Below are positions 20,914 to 30,555 of a stretch of 64,000 nucleotides of DNA, piece by piece. A program made the translations under genes and the position numbers. Where the stretch lies: assembly GCA_018335675.1 (NCBI GenBank), contig JAGXRQ010000059.1, forward strand, positions 1 to 64,000, given 5' to 3'. The stretch is from Bacteroidota bacterium. GTDB taxonomy: Bacteria; Bacteroidota; Bacteroidia; Bacteroidales; UBA7960. Below the pieces are notes generated by a model. The model worked only from the letters and a program-made list of their open reading frames with translations, was not told the DNA's origin and made no database searches. The number at the start of each line of letters is the position of its first letter. Position 1 is the stretch's first letter.

Positions 20914-23300
20914 TGATTAATATTTTTGTATTGTTTCCACCTTTTTCTCATAGCAACAAAAATACCGCTAAGCATTATTATAAGGCTTAGCCACAGAATA
21001 TTTATGAATGGAAATAGTATTGTTTTAACAATTATAAACTCTTCTCTTTCTTGTAGAACTTCTATGTGAATGTGGTAAGGTTTTTCAGAAATACTCGATA
21101 ACCTTACTACTATTCCCAAGTCTTTTGCTAAGTCATCTTGATAAACCACATCTCCATTTATAATTTGATATTTGGGAGATAGGTTATAAATCTGTCCGAA
21201 ATGAGTTATTAGGCTTAAATGTGCAGTTACAATAATATTATTAGTTGCTGTATTTTCATCAATACTTGTTTTAATCTCCACAAATACAAGCTTATTATTA
21301 TTTACCAGAATAGTGTCTTTTAGTGCTATTTCTGATTTATTTATAAGTTCTAATGATTCCCTGTTTTTATCTTTTTCAACTTCGGCAAATGTTACGTATG
21401 TAAAAATGTCTTTAAAAAGATAAATCTTGGAATAAGGCTCAAATACATTACCCATTTTTTCATTTATCAAAATAGATGGGTAACTTGAGAATGCTTTGTA
21501 ATAGTTTCCTTCTTTGTTTTTTTTCAGGAAGTCAATTGTATAAATAATTCTTTCACCCTTAATCTCTTTGTTTTTGTATACCAGATAATAATTTCCCATT
21601 GGAAGAATTTCATCTTTTATTAAAAGCAGATTCTCTTGTTCGGAGAAATTTCCTCCTAACGAAAACCCACTTGTATTTTTGCTGATAACTTCCTTTTTCG
21701 AAAATGTTAAGATAATTGCAGCCAAAAACAAAGCAAATCCCAAATGACTTATTGCTGCTCCGGTTGAAATATGTAATTGTTTAAATCTGAAGATATTATC
21801 TAACGAACTAAACAATGCATAATAAGCAAACAATAGCATTATTTGATATAAGATGTTATTAATAGGATAGAAAATGAGAGTAATAATTAGTGCTGTAGCT
21901 GAAATTATAATTGCAAACCAGGAAGATTTAAAGAATTCTTTGATTTTGTTCTTACCCCATTTTAGATAATTCCCTATTCCGAGCATTAACGCAACAATAA
22001 TTGCAAAGGGTGTTTGCCATTTGTTATAATGAGCTACAACATCAGTAGGTGGAGCAAAATTAGCGCCTGAGATTTTGTTTATAACAGGTAATGAAGTTGT
22101 AAATATTATTTGAAAAGCAGCAAGTACGATAATAAGTGAAGCTATGAACAGCCAGAATTCTTTTGAAAACAGGTCCTTATTTGCATCTGATGGCAATTTC
22201 CCTATGTTTTTCAATAAGAAAAAAGCCGCAAAAGCTATAAAAGACAAAATGTAAATAAGAATGTGCAATCCCATGCCGTCATTTCCGAAAGAGTGCACAG
22301 ATGTTTCCGCGAGAATGCCACTTCTGGTAAGGAAAGTGGAATAAATCACAAACACAAATGAAAGTATTGTAAAAATAAATACTGGTAAATAAGTATTCTT
22401 GTTCTTTTTAGCAATAACCATAAGATGTAGAGACACTAACAGAATTAACCATGGTACAAGAGAAGCATTTTCCACTGGGTCCCACGCCCAAAAACCTCCA
22501 AATGTGAGGGATTCGTATGCCCAAACACCGCCAAGTATTAACCCGGCCCCAAGAAACAAAATAGCAGATAAAGTCCAGGGTAGGGCAGGCCTTATCCATT
22601 CGTGATAATGTTTTTTCCACATTCCTGCTATTGCATAAGCAAAAGGTAATAATGCAGCTGCAAAACCAATAAATAAAACAGGTGGGTGCGACATCATCCA
22701 AAAGTTTCTTAGCAAAGGATTTAATCCGTTTCCATCTGTAATTAGTTTTAAATATTCAGGATTTGAAAAAAACGGATTGCCAATATTTTCTGAGGCTTCT
22801 CTCAACAATAAAAAAGGGCTCATCCCAATATCAAACCCGCCAATAGAAATTCCAAGTATCATAGAAATCATAAATACTTGAGATAAACTTAGCACAAGCA
22901 TAACTTCATTTTTGAAATTACCTTCAAAGCGTATTATGAGAAATCCGAAAATAGCCTGACAAATAGTCCAGAAAAGAAGACTTCCTTCCTGTCCTGCCCA
23001 GAAGCCTGCAATAAGATATTCCGCCCCGAGATTGTTTTCTGCATGAATCCATACATATTTATATTCGTAGTATCTGTTGAGCAGTAAAAACATTAAAAGA
23101 GCTCCTGAGAATAATAGAGAAAGACTATGTAATACAAAAACATAATCAGCACGTTTGTCCCACTTATTTAAACCTGATTTATTTCTTGAAGCAAAAATGT
23201 AGAAAACTACAGATAATATTGCACTTAAAAACGCAACAAAGATAAAGCTTTTGCCTGCAATGCCAGGAAGAAGATGCTCTCCGATATAACTTATTTCCAT
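20910..23300 (-). CDS. cytochrome c assembly protein, CcmF-like
   Basis: GFWAGQEGSLLFWTI; WAYESLTFGGFWAWDPVENASLVPWL tryptophan-rich motif; many TM segments. Confidence 0.88.
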   Translation of the reverse strand: MEISYIGEHLLPGIAGKSFIFVAFLSAILSVVFYIFASRNKSGLNKWDKRADYVFVLHSLSLLFSGALLMFLLLNRYYEYKYVWIHAENNLGAEYLIAGFWAGQEGSLLFWTICQAIFGFLIIRFEGNFKNEVMLVLSLSQVFMISMILGISIGGFDIGMSPFLLLREASENIGNPFFSNPEYLKLITDGNGLNPLLRNFWMMSHPPVLFIGFAAALLPFAYAIAGMWKKHYHEWIRPALPWTLSAILFLGAGLILGGVWAYESLTFGGFWAWDPVENASLVPWLILLVSLHLMVIAKKNKNTYLPVFIFTILSFVFVIYSTFLTRSGILAETSVHSFGNDGMGLHILIYILSFIAFAAFFLLKNIGKLPSDANKDLFSKEFWLFIASLIIVLAAFQIIFTTSLPVINKISGANFAPPTDVVAHYNKWQTPFAIIVALMLGIGNYLKWGKNKIKEFFKSSWFAIIISATALIITLIFYPINNILYQIMLLFAYYALFSSLDNIFRFKQLHISTGAAISHLGFALFLAAIILTFSKKEVISKNTSGFSLGGNFSEQENLLLIKDEILPMGNYYLVYKNKEIKGERIIYTIDFLKKNKEGNYYKAFSSYPSILINEKMGNVFEPYSKIYLFKDIFTYVTFAEVEKDKNRESLELINKSEIALKDTILVNNNKLVFVEIKTSIDENTATNNIIVTAHLSLITHFGQIYNLSPKYQIINGDVVYQDDLAKDLGIVVRLSSISEKPYHIHIEVLQEREEFIIVKTILFPFINILWLSLIIMLSGIFVAMRKRWKQYKNINQ

Positions 23301-23314
23301 ATAAAATGGTTATT

Positions 23315-24793
23315 TTAGAATGACCAGCCATGGAATGGCTTTCCTGGGTCTGTTTTTTTACGGTATCCAAATACCCAGTTTATGCCAAAATGAATATTTG
23401 CTGTTTGAACTGTATGTGGTTGCAATGCAGGAAAAATATTGTCGGCTACTAAATATAGTTGAAATGGATAAAGGTTAAGATGCATTCCAAACCCAATGTT
23501 CATATAATTATAATTCATGTAACTGTATGCGAGTGTAAATCCAACCGGTTTTATTGGCTGAATATTATATGCTAATGTAAATGCAGGATATAATTTACTT
23601 TCAAAAAAATTGCCTCTGGCTAAAAAACTAAAATTGTGTTTTTCAGTTAAAATATATTTTGCTGAAAGAAAAATTTTAGGTGACATAAAAATTGAATATG
23701 AGTTTTGAGAGTATTCAATGTCAAGGTTCTCCAATGCCTGATCAATAGGATCAACTGGCTCATCTCCATTGTCATCAATTGGTTCTACAAATCCGGCTAG
23801 TGCAAACAAGTTGCCGATATCAATTCCATCATACATAACCTCTCCTGTAACTCTTTGGTTTTCAACGTTTGATTTCCAGCCAATAAAACCAAGATCAATA
23901 ACACTTAAAGCTAGTGTTATTTTCTCATCATAATGATAAATGATTCCAAGATCACCGGCAAGTCCAAAATTGCTAAAATTTACCAGATATTCAACCGGAT
24001 CAAAAACAAATTCATCTCCATTCTCACTTTCATTTTCATCATCATCGCCTCCCAATTCTATTGGGCCTATTTCCATTGGTAAAGATGTGTTAATAGTTGC
24101 GTCTGTGTATAATGTTAGAGCAAATGTTTCAGGATTTGTGTTGAATCTAAAATCATTCGACTTCATGTATGCATTTGCATGTCCGAACAAAATCTTTACT
24201 TTTCCTCCAATGTTAATCTTATCATTCAAAATTCTTGAATACCCTAAGCCTGCTTCACTGTAGTGCATAATATTCAATCCCAGACCTTTAAAATTTGCAT
24301 CTCCATGATCGGTGTTTTCAACGAAATAATTATTTCCCTCAAGTGCTAATAAGAAAAAGTCTTTAGGGTAACCCATTTGGGCTGAAATTTTTTCTGAAAA
24401 GTTAAAGTGGAAATAGTTCTTTTCTTTAAACCTGAAACCAAATGCTAATGCTTCAATTTGTGCGTCGGCGTATACCAAATTTTTATTTTTAAGCTTTGAG
24501 AGAAAATTTGGTTCGTCCCAATATGGATTATTGTTTTCATCCATTCTAAGTAAATCTGATATTTTGAAACCTGAATTGCCGAATCCACCGTATATGCTAG
24601 ATGTACCGGGCATGCCTATATACCAGTTTGCATCAGTTTGGTGGGCTGGGTTACTATAAACGTATTGTGGAATTCCTTGCATCCAATAAATAGTATTGTA
24701 TTGCTGTCCATTTGATTGTGCTGCAAATAACAACAGTAATACAAATGAAACAATAAAACGGAATTGGATTTTATATGAATTGTGTGTTGTCAT
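23315..24793 (-). CDS. DUF5723-like outer membrane protein
   Basis: Signal peptide; beta-rich repeats; YTILYWMQGIPQ-type N-terminus after signal. Confidence 0.65.
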   Translation of the reverse strand: MTTHNSYKIQFRFIVSFVLLLLFAAQSNGQQYNTIYWMQGIPQYVYSNPAHQTDANWYIGMPGTSSIYGGFGNSGFKISDLLRMDENNNPYWDEPNFLSKLKNKNLVYADAQIEALAFGFRFKEKNYFHFNFSEKISAQMGYPKDFFLLALEGNNYFVENTDHGDANFKGLGLNIMHYSEAGLGYSRILNDKINIGGKVKILFGHANAYMKSNDFRFNTNPETFALTLYTDATINTSLPMEIGPIELGGDDDENESENGDEFVFDPVEYLVNFSNFGLAGDLGIIYHYDEKITLALSVIDLGFIGWKSNVENQRVTGEVMYDGIDIGNLFALAGFVEPIDDNGDEPVDPIDQALENLDIEYSQNSYSIFMSPKIFLSAKYILTEKHNFSFLARGNFFESKLYPAFTLAYNIQPIKPVGFTLAYSYMNYNYMNIGFGMHLNLYPFQLYLVADNIFPALQPHTVQTANIHFGINWVFGYRKKTDPGKPFHGWSF

Positions 24794-24829
24794 AACTTTT
24801 ATTTTTCTGTCAGAATATTCAACTAATTT

Positions 24830-26419
24830 TTACTCTTCACTTCCAAAATTAATTACTTGCTTTATGCCGGCTTTAACTCCCACATAAACATTTAATTCAT
24901 TATGAGAGAATATTTTAATGTTTCTTTGGCCGTCGCCATAAGATGTTACTTTGGCTCTGAAAACAAGATGTGCCACATTTTTAATCTCTTCTAATTCCTC
25001 TTTTTCAATTCTAATTGAAGTTGTTGATTTTTTCTCACTTAAAACATTTCCGTCAAAATCAACTTCTGCCGCTAAAATCAAAGCCTGATCACCTCTTAAT
25101 ATTGTTTTTAGGAAATTATAATCTGCATCAAATGCATCCATTTGCAGGAAAGATGTTACAGGAATGCTGTTAACAGTGTTAATTACAAGTTCAAGATATT
25201 CAATGTTGTCAACTTCTGGTAATGCAAAGTCCATAGTGTCTCTAAATCCTGCAAGCCTTAACCAGCCATGAAGTGGAAGATTAACTGTTACCCCAACTCT
25301 GAACTGACTGTTTTTTCTAACATGGTTTAGTTGTGTATTCCCATCGGGGTTTGTTTCTCCTCTAATATCATAAGATACAGTCTTTGGCATAATAGCAATT
25401 ACATCATGAATATTAGAATTTGTCTTATTAATTTCATATTCAGTTTTGACAACAGTACCTGCATTCATAATTGTTGGAGCATTAATTCTCCATGGATTGT
25501 CAGGGATAGGATTCCCTGTTACATCAACCTTATTCTCGTCATATGATGAAAAAAATGCATCAAAATGAATGTCGATAGGAATACCATATGAGTTTTCTGC
25601 TTCTAATTCAATAGTAGGATCTTCGAAAAATATTTCACCATCTACAACATTCTTGAAAAATCCAAGATCAACATCATCACTGCCTAAAGAAAATGATCTT
25701 TGCTTCATATAGCCCTGCAGTTCAAAATAATCAAGGTTAGAAAAGCTCTGTGATATATTTATTGTATATGGTGGGCTTGAGGGCGCTCCTGAAATTACTG
25801 TAACTTCCACCTGAACTGTAAGTGTTTGATTTACAGCAAAATTCAATGTTTTGTTAGCAAGGTTTACTTGTGCTGATTGAGCGAGTTGAGTGGTAAAAGA
25901 AATAGGATTTCCAGTGCCGTCATCCGAGTTTAAGATAGTAATGTCAAATTGTAATTGAACTCCTTCTAATACAAGTTGTGGCGCAAGAGCCGAGAAATTC
26001 ATCAGGCCACTTGTGAAGATTATCTTTCTAATATCTTCATCTTCCTGTGGATTAAAAGATATTTGTTGGAAAAAGGTAGCTTTACTTCTATTTGCTCCAT
26101 TAAAAGTTAAATCATAATTGAATGACTGATTTGAAATGCTGTATTCTTCTCCTCCGGTAACAGAATATAATTCTCCTTGGTATATAAGCCATACTAAGTC
26201 GTCATTGTCAATGAATACTGTTTGGTCTTCGCTGTCGATGAACAAGCTGTTAATGTTCATTTTTGACTTTAAAAGTGGAAGTATCCACTCTGATGAATAT
26301 TCATATTCAGGAAGTTCTTCCATATCTAAATAGCTGTAATCACAGCCACTCCAAAACGGAATTAGTAAAATAAAAACAATTAGTTTTTTTACTATTCCTT
26401 TTAATTTGATTGCTTTCAT
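24830..26419 (-). CDS. hypothetical lipoprotein
   Basis: Start reset to MKAIKLKGIVKKLIVFILLIPFWSGC, lipobox-like WSGC. Confidence 0.6.
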   Translation of the reverse strand: MKAIKLKGIVKKLIVFILLIPFWSGCDYSYLDMEELPEYEYSSEWILPLLKSKMNINSLFIDSEDQTVFIDNDDLVWLIYQGELYSVTGGEEYSISNQSFNYDLTFNGANRSKATFFQQISFNPQEDEDIRKIIFTSGLMNFSALAPQLVLEGVQLQFDITILNSDDGTGNPISFTTQLAQSAQVNLANKTLNFAVNQTLTVQVEVTVISGAPSSPPYTINISQSFSNLDYFELQGYMKQRSFSLGSDDVDLGFFKNVVDGEIFFEDPTIELEAENSYGIPIDIHFDAFFSSYDENKVDVTGNPIPDNPWRINAPTIMNAGTVVKTEYEINKTNSNIHDVIAIMPKTVSYDIRGETNPDGNTQLNHVRKNSQFRVGVTVNLPLHGWLRLAGFRDTMDFALPEVDNIEYLELVINTVNSIPVTSFLQMDAFDADYNFLKTILRGDQALILAAEVDFDGNVLSEKKSTTSIRIEKEELEEIKNVAHLVFRAKVTSYGDGQRNIKIFSHNELNVYVGVKAGIKQVINFGSEE

Positions 26420-26511
26420 AATCGTATTTTGTGTTGTGAGTTTCTTATGCGAAAAACAAATAAATAGTAAGTTGCCTAGCAAAATTATTAAAAATCACTC
26501 AAGTTTTAGAA

Positions 26512-29244
26512 TTATTTTTCATATACTTTGAGATAATTCTTGTGTGCTGAAATAATTTTAATTTTATTCTCTATCTTATAATCTTCTAGTATAATCTGAC
26601 TATCACTCTCAAAACTATAGTCATTTTCTATATAGCCATTTTTGTTAATCAGAACAACCTGGCTGTTATCTATATCAACAATTTGTATGTAATTCTCTTC
26701 ATCTATGGTTATTATATTTCCCAAAACAATGTTTTTGGATGTTGATATTTGCTTATTTATATATTCTTCTCCCTTAATATCGAAAACGTACAAATTCCCA
26801 TTATCTAAAAATATTATGTCTTTTTCGTCGTGATTCCTGAAATTACTAAATGTAAAGCAATGATTGTTGGATAATTTTATAAAAGATGAAACTTCAGTCT
26901 TATCATTTAAATAAATCCTTATTATTTCCCCATTAATTCTCGACGTAATAAAAAAAGGTGTCTCATTATCATATCCTAAATAAATATTTGACTTTGAAGA
27001 TGTGACTATATTTTTGGGAATATTTATTCTACTTATTCCTCTTCTGTCGGATGCATAAATATTACCGGATTTATCTTTAACGAAAATGTAATCTTTTCCG
27101 TCAATTTTTAAATGTTGTAGCGAAGTTAAAACCGTATCATTTGTTTTTATTTCTGTCCACCCATCTATTGACCTACCTGTTATATTGAAATTGTAAATCC
27201 TCTTGTTTTCTGCAGGTATAATTATTCTATAATTTTTATTGTTATCATAATCAAAAACAGCTAGTCCTGCTGAGGCTGTATTCTTTAATCTTATCGGATA
27301 TCCACTAACATATTGTCCGTTGCGATCTAAAAGGTGTATGAAATTTCTTGTATTAAAAATATATTGGTACCGGTTGTTTTTGTAAATATCTACCTGTATA
27401 ATATCCGACATTATAGGTCCTGATATCTTTTGTTTCCAAAGAATAACACCTTGATCGTTAATTAAATAAAGGTTGTTAAGTTTGTCTTGTAAAATAATTT
27501 CCTTGCTTCCATCAATATGATTATTAACTAAATAGGGTCCTTTGTGAATAATTGTATCAAGTTTAAGTTCCCAGTATCCCGATTTTGGTTTTTTATATTC
27601 ATTTTTCCCTGTAATGGAAATAACATTATAAAATAAGCCATCTCTATGCTGAAGTATTTCTATGCCAACGTTTCCATAAGCCGAAAGTTCATCTTTATTT
27701 TTGTTTAAGAAATCAAAAGCATTACTTGATAGTGTTTCTTTATCAAATCCTTCAGGGAAAGCAGAATAGAAGAAATAATTTGAATTCTTATGAAATGAAT
27801 TAAGAGAAGACGAGAAATTTGGCTGAGTTTTTATGCTTTTTTGCTGTTTAATTGAATTTAAGATATAAATAAGGCCTGTGCTGTCATTAGTTGCAATTAA
27901 CAAACTGTCATTTATTGCTACATACTCGAAACTCATTGATAATAATCCGCCTGAGATTACTTGTAAAAGCATATTATCTTCTGAAAGGCTGTAAATTGAA
28001 GTGCCTGAGTCATTATTAATATCAGTATAATCAATATTCTCTTGTGTAATTTGAAGATTTGTTCTTTCAGTCAGAATAGAATCAACAAAATCATCAGAAT
28101 TTTTAATTTTAATGATTGAGAACCAGAAGTTTTCATTAATATTTCTACTAACCAGTCCTAAAGCTAGAAAACCATCAATATAGTTTTGAATTTCAGAACT
28201 TTTTATAGAATACTTATCATCGTGAATACTTACATTTTTCAAATAATCAAAGTAATAATCGCTGCCGGAAAAATATGACTTAAGCTTCTCAGTCATAGAA
28301 GCCATATTCTTTATTCCGACCACATTCAATAATATTGTTCCCTCAGGGATAATGCTAAAAACCCCTTCATCAAAAGATGCTTGATTTTGTATTGAAGATA
28401 AAAAGCAGTTGCCCGAAACACTTTGGGACAGATACCCATTTAGCATTATTTGATTATCTAAAGAGATTATATCATAAGCACCCCAGTTTGCAATATTTGA
28501 AAATACTCCCAACGGCAATGTCCTTTCTTTAAAAGCATCATTGTCATAAGAACTTAACTTTCTATAATCAATAAAAATGTTATTATTTTGAATGCCTGCG
28601 GTTCTACGAATTTTTTTAAACTCCTCATCTTTGTCAATGCTTCTTTCAGTAGAGAAGTTTGTTATACTTTGCTCAATGATTTGTTTGTTTTTGCTTATTA
28701 AAAGGCTTCCTTTGAAGTATGTCCAGCTTATTTTTTCTTCGCTGTTGTTTGGTTCTGATGTGATTATTTCGCTGTCAAGAAAAATAAGTGATTCTGTTTT
28801 TTTAGATTTTAATAATATTTCTAATGCTTGACTAATGCTCTCAAAGTCAATCCTCTTACTAAATCTGAATTGAAACAAGTAATGTTGTTTTTCTTGTCTA
28901 TGATGAATTGAAATGAGACATTGGCTCGCAATAATTTCATTATAAAGATTTGGTTTTAATATTTTTAATGAATCTATGCCTGAATGAAAATAGTCAGGTA
29001 TTTGCCCTAAAATCGATTTGATAGCGGGTTCAGCGAAAAAATCATTTGCAAATAATTCATTAAGTATATTGTCTGTTTCTTTAATGTGAATAATTACGGC
29101 TGCGTCTGAGGCGACAAAGCTATACATATCAATAGAAGAGTCGAATGACCTTTTCTGCAATTCAAGTAAAGCATACCAAATACCTGCAATGGCCAAAACT
29201 ACCACCAGAATAATTATAATAAATGCTTTACCGGTTTTTTCCAT
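26512..29244 (-). CDS. hypothetical membrane-anchored protein with C-terminal beta-propeller-like repeats
   Basis: Single N-terminal TM; repeated YRIIIPAENKRIYNF / KDYIFVKDKSGNIYASDRRG segments. Confidence 0.6.
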   Translation of the reverse strand: MEKTGKAFIIIILVVVLAIAGIWYALLELQKRSFDSSIDMYSFVASDAAVIIHIKETDNILNELFANDFFAEPAIKSILGQIPDYFHSGIDSLKILKPNLYNEIIASQCLISIHHRQEKQHYLFQFRFSKRIDFESISQALEILLKSKKTESLIFLDSEIITSEPNNSEEKISWTYFKGSLLISKNKQIIEQSITNFSTERSIDKDEEFKKIRRTAGIQNNNIFIDYRKLSSYDNDAFKERTLPLGVFSNIANWGAYDIISLDNQIMLNGYLSQSVSGNCFLSSIQNQASFDEGVFSIIPEGTILLNVVGIKNMASMTEKLKSYFSGSDYYFDYLKNVSIHDDKYSIKSSEIQNYIDGFLALGLVSRNINENFWFSIIKIKNSDDFVDSILTERTNLQITQENIDYTDINNDSGTSIYSLSEDNMLLQVISGGLLSMSFEYVAINDSLLIATNDSTGLIYILNSIKQQKSIKTQPNFSSSLNSFHKNSNYFFYSAFPEGFDKETLSSNAFDFLNKNKDELSAYGNVGIEILQHRDGLFYNVISITGKNEYKKPKSGYWELKLDTIIHKGPYLVNNHIDGSKEIILQDKLNNLYLINDQGVILWKQKISGPIMSDIIQVDIYKNNRYQYIFNTRNFIHLLDRNGQYVSGYPIRLKNTASAGLAVFDYDNNKNYRIIIPAENKRIYNFNITGRSIDGWTEIKTNDTVLTSLQHLKIDGKDYIFVKDKSGNIYASDRRGISRINIPKNIVTSSKSNIYLGYDNETPFFITSRINGEIIRIYLNDKTEVSSFIKLSNNHCFTFSNFRNHDEKDIIFLDNGNLYVFDIKGEEYINKQISTSKNIVLGNIITIDEENYIQIVDIDNSQVVLINKNGYIENDYSFESDSQIILEDYKIENKIKIISAHKNYLKVYEK

Positions 29245-29256
29245 ATTCAGGATTAG

Positions 29257-30534
29257 TTATAACAAGAAGAAAAGCAAAACAACATTAGCAACTATAATTA
29301 TTAGCATTCCAATAACCACGTTTTTTCTAAGATTTGGGCCGGCAATAACAGATGCATAAATTGTTTTTATGATGTTATTACTTATCACCGATTGCATAGT
29401 TGAAAGAGCAATAAGATTTAAATCTACGTTAAACTTTCCTTGAAAAAGGTTTAATAAAAACGGGTCAATATCCGACACACCAACAATCCAAGATAATATA
29501 TTTAACCCCTGGATACCAAACCATTCAATTACGAAATATGTTATAAAAGAAAACGAGACAAACAGCAAAGTAAAAATAAGAGCAACTTTAAATTCGAGTG
29601 GGTTCTTGTCGACTCCAATGCCTGATTCTATTACATTTTTAAACCTTTTATTTCTGAAATAGATAAGTCCGGCAGCAGCAATTGAAACAAATATCATAAT
29701 AATAAAGTAAGGCATAAGATGTGTTGCCAAAGCTCTGTTGAAGATAAACATTAGAATTAGTATCCTAAAGTACATCATTGCCATAGATAGGATAATCCCA
29801 ATTGCAAATGGAGTTGCATTATTGTCGGCATCTCTGCCTTTTTTTGCAAGAATTATAGTTGTTGCAGTGCTGCTGTATAACCCGCCTAGCAATGCAGAGA
29901 CTGTGATTCCTGAATTAATAAAAACAAATTTTCTTAATAAATAACTGAAGTATGAAATACCCGAAATTACTACAACGGCAATCCAAATATTAAATGGCGT
30001 TATTTCTAGAAAAGGTACTATAGATTCAATCGGAATAATAGGAAGAATCACTCCTGCAATTGCCAAAAACTTTGCTAGAGTAATAAACTCATCTTTGTCA
30101 AATTTTCTCGATATTTCAACAAATGACTTTTTCGATTCAGTGAAAAATAAAACGGTAACAACCACAAGAATTGTAAACCATGGTGGTTGGGTTAAAACTA
30201 GTAAAGGAATGCAATAAGTAATCAGAGCTACTATTAATGTTGTGAAACCAAAATTTTCCTTGTCTTGAGTCTTTCGATAATAATATATCCCAAGAAAAAT
30301 TGAAACAATCAATCCTCCTCCTAGATATGGAACAAGAGTTTCAGGATTGGCCATAAAAAGAATGTAACCCAAAATTCCAATGAATGTGAGTGTTCTGTCT
30401 GAACCAAATAGTTTTTCGATTGTGCCTTCTTTCTCTGAATATAGCCTTCTTACAGTCATACCTATAATCAGAGAGTAAAGAGTAACTAACAAAAAATCTA
30501 TGAGTTTTTGAGGAATAAATTCAAAATAGTCCAT
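29257..30534 (-). CDS. MgtC/SapB plus DUF4010 membrane protein
   Basis: N-terminal LIIGMTVRRLYSEKEG...FIGILGY; C-terminal multi-TM DUF4010-like GGLYSSTATTIILAKKGRD. Confidence 0.8.
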   Translation of the reverse strand: MDYFEFIPQKLIDFLLVTLYSLIIGMTVRRLYSEKEGTIEKLFGSDRTLTFIGILGYILFMANPETLVPYLGGGLIVSIFLGIYYYRKTQDKENFGFTTLIVALITYCIPLLVLTQPPWFTILVVVTVLFFTESKKSFVEISRKFDKDEFITLAKFLAIAGVILPIIPIESIVPFLEITPFNIWIAVVVISGISYFSYLLRKFVFINSGITVSALLGGLYSSTATTIILAKKGRDADNNATPFAIGIILSMAMMYFRILILMFIFNRALATHLMPYFIIMIFVSIAAAGLIYFRNKRFKNVIESGIGVDKNPLEFKVALIFTLLFVSFSFITYFVIEWFGIQGLNILSWIVGVSDIDPFLLNLFQGKFNVDLNLIALSTMQSVISNNIIKTIYASVIAGPNLRKNVVIGMLIIIVANVVLLFFLL

Positions 30535-30555
30535 TTACAAATTTTGTTTAGAATG

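Noticed and set aside
22399-22701. ORFs on both strands inside the CcmF-like gene
   Set aside because: Overlap a well-supported conserved coding sequence; no motif support.
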